A DNA stretch of 64,000 nucleotides, from positions 1 through 64,000 of the forward strand of contig NZ_LN889812.1 of the NCBI RefSeq assembly GCF_900009145.1, given 5' to 3'. The stretch is from Planktothrix tepida PCC 9214 (lineage in GTDB: Bacteria > Cyanobacteriota > Cyanobacteriia > Cyanobacteriales > Microcoleaceae). A model generated the notes under the pieces. The model made no database searches, was not told the DNA's origin, and worked only from the letters and a program-made list of their open reading frames with translations. Position numbers and translations under genes: made by a program. Positions 41,755 through 49,973 of the stretch are shown here, piece after piece (position 1 is the stretch's first letter; the number at the start of each line of letters is the position of its first letter).

Positions 41755-42201
41755 TTACTTAGTCTTGTTAACCCGACGACCAATCCCCTCCCCTTTAAGT
41801 TTTGGAAGACCTGCCCTTGCCAATAAAACACCGATTTGGACACAAATCATCCCGACGACGGCACTCCCAAAAAAATAAAGGAACATCGTTTGGGTCTCTC
41901 CCCGGGCTAAGAAACCATTGGCTTCTAAACCGTAGGTAGAAAAGGTTGTATAAGCACCGCAGAAACCGGTTGTCGTCATCAGTCGCAGTTCAGGTGTGAT
42001 CTGTCGAATATTCTCAATCGCTAGAGTCAAAATATAAGCAATCAATAAACAACCGGTCACATTAATCAAAAATGTACTGTAAAAGCCAAAATTTTTTCCA
42101 AAAATTGCTTGGGTGGCTTCAGTTAAATAGAAACGACTTAATGCACCAAAAATAGCCCCAATTGCCACAGATATAGCATAACGTCCTTTCAAAAACTCCA
42201 T
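41755..42201 (-). CDS. crcB: Fluoride channel CrcB (second of pair)
   Basis: A four-helix fluoride exporter, 148 residues. Family motifs: GAIFGALSRFYLTEA, FYSTFLINVTGCLLIAYILT and TTGFCGAYTTFSTYGLEANG (the GfxGxxTTFSTf motif with the Na+ site and Phe box). The tail has a Lys-rich end. Two adjacent, unequal crcB genes are typical of paired channels in which the subunits have opposite topology. 57 bp behind the first one. Confidence 0.93.
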   Translation of the reverse strand: MEFLKGRYAISVAIGAIFGALSRFYLTEATQAIFGKNFGFYSTFLINVTGCLLIAYILTLAIENIRQITPELRLMTTTGFCGAYTTFSTYGLEANGFLARGETQTMFLYFFGSAVVGMICVQIGVLLARAGLPKLKGEGIGRRVNKTK

Positions 42202-42258
42202 GTTTTTTCCCTAAAATTAGTTGTGTTCAGTTCATACGAGATCAATCTCAACTTTTGT

Positions 42259-42654
42259 TTATGAAGAAGGTACAATAATATTAGCGATCGCAACGCCTAT
42301 CATCACCGCTATCAAACCCACAATTGCACTCCCAGCCCAATAAAAAGCAGTCGCAACGGTTTGTTTATTCCGCCAGAGACTTAAAGTATCAAACCCGTAG
42401 GTTGAAAATGTGGTGTAAGACCCTAAAAATCCAGTTCTAATGAGTAAATCTAATTCTTTGGGATAGCCTGTAATTCCTTTGGAAATTGTAAAAAAGAAAC
42501 CTACAGCTAAACATCCCGTTAAATTAATAATAAATGTTCCATAGGGAAATTTTGTTCCGAATTTAGCTTTTGTCCATTCGGTCAGTTGATACCGAGATAG
42601 TGCCCCTGGTACTGCTCCTGCTGCGATCGCTAAAACGTTAGTGAGGTCTGACAT
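42259..42654 (-). CDS. crcB: Fluoride channel CrcB (first of pair)
   Basis: 131 residues from the ATG at 42654 (AAAGGA 12 bases upstream); a long upstream extension in frame contains no family sequence. Motifs: GAVPGALSRYQLTEWTKAKF, FPYGTFIINLTGCLAVGFFF and RTGFLGSYTTFSTYGFDTLS. A transcription-terminator-like hairpin sits in its leader at 42747-42777. Confidence 0.93.
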   Translation of the reverse strand: MSDLTNVLAIAAGAVPGALSRYQLTEWTKAKFGTKFPYGTFIINLTGCLAVGFFFTISKGITGYPKELDLLIRTGFLGSYTTFSTYGFDTLSLWRNKQTVATAFYWAGSAIVGLIAVMIGVAIANIIVPSS

Positions 42655-42746
42655 GATTAGAATTGATCCTTTGCTTGATGGCAGTCGGTTTTCTAATAAT
42701 ACTAATGTACTATCACTCCCTACAACCCTCAACAAACAACAGACAA

Positions 42747-42777
42747 TAAAAAAGAGAGAGTCGCTTTGGCAACTCTC
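42747..42777 (-). terminator. Terminator-like hairpin in the crcB leader
   Basis: On the minus strand GAGAGTTGCC-AAA-GCGACTCTC (one mismatch) is followed by TCTTTTTTATTG. No minus-strand gene is upstream; the next gene on that side (flv3) is divergent. So it can only act on the crcB leader or antisense transcripts. The rest of the 395-bp gap holds a GGGGGGTCAACCCCCC palindrome (about 42826-42841) and the flv3 promoter; no further gene seen. Confidence 0.65.
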
Positions 42778-43049
42778 CCTACCATCAGGGTGCATCTACA
42801 TAGCATAATATAACGTTTTTAGGGTGGGGGGTCAACCCCCCTATTTAAAGATTGTGTAAAAAATTTACAATTATTGTTAAAGTTCTGTAAATTAGGGATT
42901 CAGGGAACAGCTAACGGTCAAGGGACACCACCTTTACTTTTGCAAAGCTTAACGGAGTTATAGGTTTTTTAATAAATCTTTACGATTAATCCATGCAACA
43001 ATAGAGAACAAGTTAAAAAGTCATCATCAATTATCTAGGGAGGTCATGA

Positions 43050-44780
43050 ATGGTAGCCCTCACTGACCGTGTAAAACAAAATCGTTTAACCATTGAAGTT
43101 AAAGACATTGCTGCTGATACCACGGCAATTCGTTCCCTAGATTGGGATCGGGAAAGATTTGACATAGAATTTGGTCTGCAAAATGGTACAACCTATAATT
43201 CCTTTATCATTCGCGGGGAAAAACTAGCCCTCGTTGATACATCCCACGCTAAGTTTCGCCAACTGTATTTAGATACGCTGAAGGGATTAATTAATCCTGC
43301 TGATATTGACTATTTAATTATTAGTCATACTGAACCCGATCATAGTGGCTTAGTTAAAGATGTCCTAGAACTCGCGCCTAATGCTACCGTTGTGGGGGCG
43401 AAAGTGGCGATTCAATTTTTAGAAAATTTAACCCATACGCCCTTTAAAAGTAAATTAGTCAAAAATGGCGATACTTTAGACTTAGGGAATGATCATGTTT
43501 TAGAATTTGTTTCCGCCCCGAATTTGCATTGGCCGGATACCATTTTTAGTTATGATCGGAAAACCCAAACGTTATTTACCTGTGATGCGTTTGGAATGCA
43601 CTATTGTTCTGATCACACCTACGATGAAAGTTTAGCTGACATTGAACCGGATTTTCGCTTTTATTATGAGTGTTTAATGGCTCCGAATGCACGTTCGGTG
43701 ATTAGTGCCATGAAACGCATGGAACCGTTAGGAGAAATTACCACCATTGCCACCGGACACGGCCCTTTATTACGGCATAATTTAAAAGAATTAACCGGAC
43801 GTTATTGGAAATGGAGCCAGGAACAAACCAAATCAGAAACTAGCGTCGCGGTGTTTTATTTCTCCGATTATGGGTATAGCGATCGCCTTTCCCAAGCCAT
43901 TGCTCACGGGATTACCAAAACAGGTGTAGCGGTAGAAATGATGGATTTACGCACGGCTGAACCCCCAGAAGTGCGCGAATTAGTGATGAGTTCTGCGGGA
44001 TTTGTGATTGGAATGCCACCTGTTTCGGGTGTCAATTCTGAACTGGCAGAAGAAGCCATTAATACCATTATTGCATCGGCTCATAATAAGCAAGCTTACG
44101 GTTTATATGAGTCGGGAGGTGGCAATGATTTATCATTATATCCGTTGCAAGTTAAACTCAATGATGCCGGATTAAAACAATCTTTTCCTTCAATTCGGAT
44201 TACTGAAACGCCCCACGATACCACCTATCAAACCTGTGATGAAGCGGGAACGGATATCGGGCAATGGTTGAGTCGGGATAAAACCGTGAAGCAGATGAAA
44301 TCCCTGGATACAAACTTAGATAAAGCCCTGGGACGCTTAAGCGGTGGGTTGTATATTATTACGGCTCAAAAAGGAGAAGTGAGCAGTGCGATGTTAGCCT
44401 CTTGGGTGACTCAAGCGAGTTTTCAACCGTTAGGATTAACCATTGCAGTGGCAAAAGATCGGGCAATTGAAGCGTTAATGCAAGTCGATGATCAATTTGT
44501 GCTCAATGTTTTAGCCGAAAATAATTATCAAAAATTAATGCGACACTTCTTAAAACGATTTGCTCCGGGTGCCGATCGATTTGAAGGCGTTAATACCCAA
44601 ACTGCTAACAATGGCAGTCCCATTTTAACGGATGCTTTAGCCTATTTAGAATGCCAAGTCCAAAGTCGGATGGAGTTAAGTGATCACTGGATTGTTTATG
44701 CCACCGTTGATAACGGACGGGTCAGTGATCCTGAAGTGTTACCTGCGGTTCACCATCGCAAAGTCGGTAATCATTATTAA
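43050..44780 (+). CDS. flv3: Flavodiiron protein, canonical-ligand type (Flv3-like)
   Basis: 576 residues: metallo-beta-lactamase diiron domain (about 35-250), flavodoxin (about 270-410) and flavin-reductase domain (about 440-576), the cyanobacterial class C layout. The diiron ligands are present: SHTEPDHSG (HxExDH), LHWPDT, DAFGMHYCS and TGHGP. With Flv1 it reduces O2 to water using electrons after photosystem I. Flv3 versus Flv4 cannot be settled by eye; the missing sll0218-type gene beside the pair favours Flv3/Flv1. AGGGAGGTC sits just before the ATG. Confidence 0.88.
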   Translation: MVALTDRVKQNRLTIEVKDIAADTTAIRSLDWDRERFDIEFGLQNGTTYNSFIIRGEKLALVDTSHAKFRQLYLDTLKGLINPADIDYLIISHTEPDHSGLVKDVLELAPNATVVGAKVAIQFLENLTHTPFKSKLVKNGDTLDLGNDHVLEFVSAPNLHWPDTIFSYDRKTQTLFTCDAFGMHYCSDHTYDESLADIEPDFRFYYECLMAPNARSVISAMKRMEPLGEITTIATGHGPLLRHNLKELTGRYWKWSQEQTKSETSVAVFYFSDYGYSDRLSQAIAHGITKTGVAVEMMDLRTAEPPEVRELVMSSAGFVIGMPPVSGVNSELAEEAINTIIASAHNKQAYGLYESGGGNDLSLYPLQVKLNDAGLKQSFPSIRITETPHDTTYQTCDEAGTDIGQWLSRDKTVKQMKSLDTNLDKALGRLSGGLYIITAQKGEVSSAMLASWVTQASFQPLGLTIAVAKDRAIEALMQVDDQFVLNVLAENNYQKLMRHFLKRFAPGADRFEGVNTQTANNGSPILTDALAYLECQVQSRMELSDHWIVYATVDNGRVSDPEVLPAVHHRKVGNHY

Positions 44781-44789
44781 TCCTGATTA

Positions 44790-44838
44790 GATCCCCCCTA
44801 ACCCCGGAATCTCAAAGTTTCCCTGATTCAGGGGGATC
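44790..44838. repeat. Inverted repeat GATCCCCC...GGGGGATC between flv genes
   Basis: 8-bp arms (44790-44797, 44831-44838) flank a 33-base loop with CTAACCCCGGAATCTC. It belongs to the CCCCCTAACCCCC...GGGGG family common between cyanobacterial genes; a related stretch (CTATTCCCCCTTTATTAAG) is embedded in the CHAT coding region at about 8652. It may attenuate reading into flv1. Confidence 0.6.
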
Positions 44839-44882
44839 TTTAACACTGAGGAAAGATCAAAAAAATTTTTTAATCCAGAATT

Positions 44883-46607
44883 ATGTCTAATCAAAAACCG
44901 CGTGATGTTCAAGTTTTTTTAATTGGGAATGATACAAAAGTTGTGCGATCGCGCACTTGGGATCGATTAAAATTTGAAGTGGAATATTCTCTGCAACGGG
45001 GAACAACGGCGAATAGTTATATTATTGAAGCCGAGCAAACTGCAATTATTGATCCTCCTGGAGAATCCTTTACCCAAAATTATATTGAAGCGTTACAAAG
45101 TCGCTTAAATTTAGAACAGTTGAATTATATTATTTTGGGTCACTTTAATGCCAATCGGGGGGCAACATTAAAGGCTTTATTAACATTATCACCCCAGGCA
45201 ACATTCGTTTGCTCTAATCCTGCTGCGTTAGCCTTACGGGAATATTTTGAAGATGAAAACTTAAAGATTTTAACCATCAAGGGGGAAGAAACTTTAGATT
45301 TAGGTCAAGGTCATCAATTACAGTTTATTTTAACCCCGACTCCTCGCTGGCCTGATGAAATTTTAACCTATGATCCGGCTACGGAAATTTTATTTTCTGA
45401 TAAACTATTTGGGGCGCACGTTTGCGGCGATCAAGTGTTTGATGAAGGGTGGTCAGTGTATAGCGATGATCGACGGTTTTATTATGACTGTCTTCATGCC
45501 GCCCAAGCTAAACAAGTGCTTTCTACTCTCGATAAAATTAAAGACTTACCTGCAATTAAATTCTATGCAACAGGTCATGGGCCGTTAGTGAAATATGGCA
45601 TGACTGAACTGACCAATTTATATCAACAATGGAGTGAAAAACAAAAATCTAATGAATTAAATGTGGCATTAATCTATGCTTCAGCCTATGGAAATACGGC
45701 TACTGTTGCCCAAGCGATCGCTAAAGGTTTAACCAAATCTGATGTGGCTGTAGAATTAATTAATTGTGAATACGCCAAATCTTCAGAAATTCAAGAAGCG
45801 TTAGAAAAATGTGATGGGTTTATTATTGGTTCACCCACATTAGGCGGTCATGCGCCGACACAAGTTCAAACGGCTTTAGGGGTGATTTTAAATACCGCTT
45901 CTACAAATAAATTAGCGGGTGTTTTTGGGTCGTATGGATGGAGTGGGGAAGCGATTGATTTGTTAGAAGGTCGCTTGAAAGATGCAGGGTATAAATTTGG
46001 TTTTGAACCCATTCGGGTGAAATTTGCTCCAACGGATGTTACGTTACACACTTGCAAAGAAGCGGCGGTTGACTTTGCTCAAACCCTCAAACGCACGCAA
46101 AAACGGCGGGCTTTTCGCCCCACTGCGACTTCATCGGGGGCTGATCGCACCGCCCAAGCCATAGGGCGTATCGTGGGTTCGTTGTGTGTCGTCTCCGGTC
46201 GTCGAGGCGAGGTGTGCAGCGCTATGTTAGCGTCCTGGGTATCCCAAGCCACCTTTAACCCTCCGGGGTTTACCGTTGCTGTGGCGAAGGATCGGGCTTT
46301 GGAACCTTTAACCCATATTGGGGATCCGTTTGTTCTGAATATTTTGCAGGAAGGGAAACAACTGCGAAAACATTTTCTGAAGCGATATGAACCGGGAGAA
46401 GATCGATTTGTTGGGTTAGAAACAGAAGCAGCATCGAATGGTTGTTTGATCTTAAAAGATGCCTTAGCTTATCTGGAATGTGAGGTTAAAAATCGGATGG
46501 AATGTGGTGATCATTGGGTGATTTATGCCACAGTTAATAATGGTCATTTATTGCATCCAGAAGGGGTTACGGCTGTTCATTATCGTAAAACCGGATCGCA
46601 GTATTAA
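44883..46607 (+). CDS. flv1: Flavodiiron protein, altered-ligand type (Flv1-like)
   Basis: 574 residues with the same three domains as its neighbour, but the diiron site is changed: GHFNANRGATLK replaces HTEPDHSG and LFGAHVCGDQ replaces DAFGMHYCS, as in Flv1/Flv2-type subunits. The flavodoxin part (YASAYGNTATVAQAIAKGL) and flavin-reductase part (RRGEVCSAMLASWVSQAT) are intact. It probably forms a heteromer with the preceding canonical subunit. The spacer is 102 bp, so one transcript is likely. Confidence 0.88.
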   Translation: MSNQKPRDVQVFLIGNDTKVVRSRTWDRLKFEVEYSLQRGTTANSYIIEAEQTAIIDPPGESFTQNYIEALQSRLNLEQLNYIILGHFNANRGATLKALLTLSPQATFVCSNPAALALREYFEDENLKILTIKGEETLDLGQGHQLQFILTPTPRWPDEILTYDPATEILFSDKLFGAHVCGDQVFDEGWSVYSDDRRFYYDCLHAAQAKQVLSTLDKIKDLPAIKFYATGHGPLVKYGMTELTNLYQQWSEKQKSNELNVALIYASAYGNTATVAQAIAKGLTKSDVAVELINCEYAKSSEIQEALEKCDGFIIGSPTLGGHAPTQVQTALGVILNTASTNKLAGVFGSYGWSGEAIDLLEGRLKDAGYKFGFEPIRVKFAPTDVTLHTCKEAAVDFAQTLKRTQKRRAFRPTATSSGADRTAQAIGRIVGSLCVVSGRRGEVCSAMLASWVSQATFNPPGFTVAVAKDRALEPLTHIGDPFVLNILQEGKQLRKHFLKRYEPGEDRFVGLETEAASNGCLILKDALAYLECEVKNRMECGDHWVIYATVNNGHLLHPEGVTAVHYRKTGSQY

Positions 46608-46634
46608 TCAAAACTCAAACTTTTGCCAATTACT

Positions 46635-46671
46635 AGCCAGCAAAACAGGCAAGATGCTTGTTTGCTGGCTT
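46635..46671 (+). terminator. Hairpin AGCCAGCAAA...TTTGCTGGCT behind flv1
   Basis: 10-bp perfect outer stem plus inner pairing, 28 bp after the flv1 stop. A-rich rather than T-rich sequence follows, so it may be factor-assisted or a processing site. Confidence 0.6.
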
Positions 46672-46713
46672 AAAAAACATCCATTAGCCATTACCTATTC
46701 CCTATAATTAGGT

Positions 46714-47361
46714 ATGACCCAAACTTTTCCAATTGAGCGTACTCTCAAAACCTTTAGTCAACTGCAAACTCAATTCAATCTTCAGCGCAGCACTGATGAT
46801 CAATTTTTCACGGAATGGTTAAACTCTGACAACGAACTAACACAACAGGAACAACAAGTTCTTGATGCTATTCAGCAAAAATACTTTTATCAACTCTCAG
46901 ACAATCAACTTGGAGAAGAAACGATTAAATTAATTGTGTTATCTCCACTGCTGAATTTGGCTGGTTTTTTTGATGCCCCTTTTCGCTTTAAAACGAAAAC
47001 AACTGTGCAAATTACAGTAGATAGTAATGATATTATTTATCGAGGGAGGATAGATGCACTGATTTTGCTAGAAACACTTTGGGTTGTGGTGATAGAATCC
47101 AAAGAAACAAGTTTTTCTTTAGAACTGGCTTTACCACAAACCTTAGCTTATATGTTAGGGAATCCTACACCGGAAAAGCCTGTTTTTGGAATGGTAACCA
47201 ATGGTGGAAATTTTATCTTTGTTAAACTCCAAATCCAAGAATTTCCCCAATATGAATTATCTAATATATTTTCTCTCCTTCCCCGCCGCAACCAACTCTA
47301 TGAGGTGTTGCAAATTCTCAAGGGTTTGGGACAAATTGCAATTCAGTCAAACCAAAATTAG
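46714..47361 (+). CDS. PD-(D/E)XK nuclease-like protein (HsdR N-terminal type)
   Basis: The 215-residue protein resembles stand-alone type I restriction R-subunit N-terminal domains that are numerous in cyanobacteria. Seen: LGEETIKLIVLSPLLNLAGF, the core IIYRGRIDALILLETLWVVV and IESKETSFSLELALPQTLAY (D...E-x-K), then FGMVTNGGNFIFVKL. No helicase or modification genes are near, so it is not a restriction system here. Activity unproven. It is 8 bp from nfi and may be cotranscribed. Confidence 0.82.
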   Translation: MTQTFPIERTLKTFSQLQTQFNLQRSTDDQFFTEWLNSDNELTQQEQQVLDAIQQKYFYQLSDNQLGEETIKLIVLSPLLNLAGFFDAPFRFKTKTTVQITVDSNDIIYRGRIDALILLETLWVVVIESKETSFSLELALPQTLAYMLGNPTPEKPVFGMVTNGGNFIFVKLQIQEFPQYELSNIFSLLPRRNQLYEVLQILKGLGQIAIQSNQN

Positions 47362-47369
47362 AAAAAACC

Positions 47370-48032
47370 ATGAACATTCAACGCCGGGAAACATGGCCGA
47401 CAACGGTTGAAGAGGCGATGGTAATTCAAAACCAACTTAAATCCTTAGTTCGGACAACAGATGAATTAAAAACTGTTAAATATGTGGCTGGGGTTGATGT
47501 AGGATTTAAAGAAGATTATACCATTTCTCAAGCAGCAGTAGCGGTCTTAAGTTTTCCTGATTTAACATTACAAGAAACTGCGATCGCCCAACGTCCAACC
47601 ACCTTTCCTTATATTCCTGGATTTTTATCATTTCGAGAAGTTCCTGTAATTTTAGATGTTTTAGAAAAATTAACAATAACCCCTAATTTAATTATCTGTG
47701 ATGGTCAAGGAATTGCCCACCCTAGACGATTTGGATTAGCCTGTCATTTAGGGGTATTAATTGATCAACCGACCATTGGCGCGGCTAAATCGCTATTAAT
47801 TGGAAAACATGACGATCTCCCGGCTGAAAAAGGCAGTTGGACACCGTTAAAAAACAAAGGAGAAATCATTGGTGCAGTGCTACGTTCGAGAACTAATGTT
47901 AGACCCCTTTATATTTCCCCAGGTCATCGGATTAGTTTAGAAACGTCTATTGATTATGTCTTAAACTGTCTGACTAAATATCGTTTACCTGAAACCACCC
48001 GATGGGCGGATAAATTAGCTTCCCATACTTAA
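47370..48032 (+). CDS. nfi: Endonuclease V (deoxyinosine-specific)
   Basis: Nicks DNA near hypoxanthine and other deaminated bases. The 220-residue protein contains YVAGVDVGFKEDYTISQAAV (first metal Asp), PGFLSFREVPVILDVLEKL, ICDGQGIAHPRRFGLACHLG (second Asp) and IGAAKSLLIGKHDDLPAEKG. These are full Nfi motifs. Typical length. It follows the nuclease-like gene at 46714. Confidence 0.95.
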   Translation: MNIQRRETWPTTVEEAMVIQNQLKSLVRTTDELKTVKYVAGVDVGFKEDYTISQAAVAVLSFPDLTLQETAIAQRPTTFPYIPGFLSFREVPVILDVLEKLTITPNLIICDGQGIAHPRRFGLACHLGVLIDQPTIGAAKSLLIGKHDDLPAEKGSWTPLKNKGEIIGAVLRSRTNVRPLYISPGHRISLETSIDYVLNCLTKYRLPETTRWADKLASHT

Positions 48033-48058
48033 TTTTTATTATACACCCAGTCGCTCAT

Positions 48059-48460
48059 TTAATCTATTGATTTTAAAGAAGATTTAAGATATTTTAACCC
48101 TAACCAAGCCAATCCACAACCAATAACATAATAGGGAAAATCCCACCAGGAAAATGTTGTTCCCAGTAATAACCGACCTAATAAGGTTGCACGAATTACT
48201 TCTAAGAAAGGCGGTTTCCAGAGTTGAGCAAATTCTAAAATAGAAGTTACAATAAAAACCCAAAATGCAACCCATCCAGGGGATAAAATAGGATTAATAA
48301 AAACAACTAAAAGCACCCAAAATATTTCATAAAATACCCCACCTACAGAATTATTCAGCCATAAATCAAACGGCCCCTTATAAAATTTACTGGCTAATCC
48401 AATGGGAATTAAAGCAATTAAACTGATTAAAATAATTTGTTGATATTGCTTGAGTTTCAT
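48059..48460 (-). CDS. DUF2809 membrane protein
   Basis: 133 residues with four predicted membrane helices: IILISLIALIPIGLASKF, GGVFYEIFWVLLVVFINPIL, VAFWVFIVTSILEFAQL and FPYYVIGCGLAWLGLKYL. The order YKGPFDLWLNNSVGGVFYE and EFAQLWKPPFLEVIRATLLG matches DUF2809, a VanZ-like small family without known function. It lies downstream of glcF on the same strand. Confidence 0.87.
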   Translation of the reverse strand: MKLKQYQQIILISLIALIPIGLASKFYKGPFDLWLNNSVGGVFYEIFWVLLVVFINPILSPGWVAFWVFIVTSILEFAQLWKPPFLEVIRATLLGRLLLGTTFSWWDFPYYVIGCGLAWLGLKYLKSSLKSID

Positions 48461-48481
48461 GGTTCAAAAAGCTGGATATTT

Positions 48482-48524
48482 TTGTTGTGCTTTAGCACTT
48501 GATTTTTAGGTTAAAGCACAACAA
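48482..48524 (-). terminator. 13-bp inverted repeat behind glcF
   Basis: TTGTTGTGCTTTA (48482-48494) and TAAAGCACAACAA (48512-48524) are exact complements across a 17-base loop. It is 17 bp past the glcF stop on the minus strand. No clear T-run follows, so termination efficiency is uncertain. Confidence 0.65.
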
Positions 48525-48540
48525 CGAACTTTAGAAAAAA

Positions 48541-49941
48541 CTATTTAATTTTAACGCCTCGAATGGAATAATCCAGTAATTCCATTGGGTGCATTAACGG
48601 AATATCCTTTCCTTGTAATTGTAAATGCTTTTTAATTTGTAACGAACAACCCGGATTTGCAGAAGCAATTAATTCCGCCCCCGTATTGGTTAAATTTTCC
48701 ACTTTTTGTTGTCCTAATTCTTCAGCGACTTCCGGTTGTAATAAATTATAAACTCCCGCACTTCCACAGCATAAAGCCGCATCGAGGGGTTCTCGTAAGT
48801 TTACCCCTGGAATTTGTTGCAAAAGTTGACGAGGTTGGGAACTAATTTTTTGTCCATGTAATAAATGACAAGCATCTTGATAAACTAAGGTTAATTCTCC
48901 GGTTTCTGTTAAGGGATACAGGGTTTTTGTTAAACCAATTTCGGCTAAAAATTCTTGTACATCCTTCACTTTTTTTGCAAATTCTTCCGCTTGTTCTCGA
49001 TATTGAGGATCATCTTTCAAGATATGTCCATATTCTTTTAAAGTATGACCACATCCCGCCGCATTAATAATAATAGCATCCACATTTGTTCCCGAAAATC
49101 GATCAATCATTTGTTTAATTAACGTATGAGATTGTTCGGTTTGTCCTTGATGTTCGGGTAACGCCCCACAACACCCTTGATTTCTCGGAATTACGACTTC
49201 ACACCCATTGGCCGTTAAAACTCTCACCGTTGCTTCATTAACCGGATTAAAAAATAACCGTTGAACACAGCCTAAAATTACCCCGACTCGATAACGTTTT
49301 TCCCCTTGGGCGGGAATAATGACCGGGAAATCCTCTCGAAACGCCTCAGCAGTAATTTCGGGTAAAATGGATTCCATTGCGGCTAAACGGGGAGAAATTT
49401 TGGGTAATAAACCCGTTGTTCTCACAATTTTTTGTACTCCTAATTTTTGATAGATGAAAAGCGGAATTAAAAACGCTCTTAAACGGTTGGGATAGGGAAA
49501 TAAATTAAAGATTAAGGCGCGAATTAAACGGTCTGGTAAACTGCGAGGTACATTTCGTTCAACTTGGGGACGAGTGGCGGTAATTAATTGATCATATTTA
49601 ACCCCAGATGGACAAGTCGTAACGCAGGCTAAACAGCCTAAACAACTATCAAAATGTTGGGCGGTTGTTTCTCCTAAAGACGCATCATTTTTGGAAATCG
49701 CATCCATTAAATAAATTCGTCCCCTAGGAGAGTCCATTTCTGTTCCTAACACTCGATAACTGGGACAAGTCGATAAACAAAATCCACAGTGAACGCAGGT
49801 ACTAATAAAATTGGGATTAGGAGGATTAATTGAGTCAAACCCTGGAATTTCATCCGAGGTTAAATGGGGGTTTTGTCCTAAAAAATTACTGTCTTTTGCC
49901 GGAATTAATTGAGATTCAGCAACAAAGTCAGAGGTTGACAT
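48541..49941 (-). CDS. glcF: Glycolate dehydrogenase iron-sulfur subunit GlcF
   Basis: 466 residues. Two [4Fe-4S] ferredoxin motifs (CVHCGFCLSTCPSY; CLGCLACVTTCPSG) and two CCG-type Cys-rich domains (GCVQRLFF, GCCGALPEHQG, NAAGCGHTL; YQDACHLLHG, LCCGSAGVYN, ANPGCSLQ). With GlcD/GlcE it oxidises glycolate from photorespiration and feeds quinone. The glcE gene lies 32 bp upstream; glcD is not in the window. It is unrelated to the Hdr genes despite similar domains. Confidence 0.94.
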   Translation of the reverse strand: MSTSDFVAESQLIPAKDSNFLGQNPHLTSDEIPGFDSINPPNPNFISTCVHCGFCLSTCPSYRVLGTEMDSPRGRIYLMDAISKNDASLGETTAQHFDSCLGCLACVTTCPSGVKYDQLITATRPQVERNVPRSLPDRLIRALIFNLFPYPNRLRAFLIPLFIYQKLGVQKIVRTTGLLPKISPRLAAMESILPEITAEAFREDFPVIIPAQGEKRYRVGVILGCVQRLFFNPVNEATVRVLTANGCEVVIPRNQGCCGALPEHQGQTEQSHTLIKQMIDRFSGTNVDAIIINAAGCGHTLKEYGHILKDDPQYREQAEEFAKKVKDVQEFLAEIGLTKTLYPLTETGELTLVYQDACHLLHGQKISSQPRQLLQQIPGVNLREPLDAALCCGSAGVYNLLQPEVAEELGQQKVENLTNTGAELIASANPGCSLQIKKHLQLQGKDIPLMHPMELLDYSIRGVKIK

Positions 49942-49973
49942 TTTAACAAAATTCTCCTATGATTATAGATCAA

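Noticed and set aside
42655-42795. Fluoride riboswitch in front of crcB
   Set aside because: Only CTGATGG and a terminator are visible; the 5' GGCGATG-like half and its partner stem were not found, so not called.
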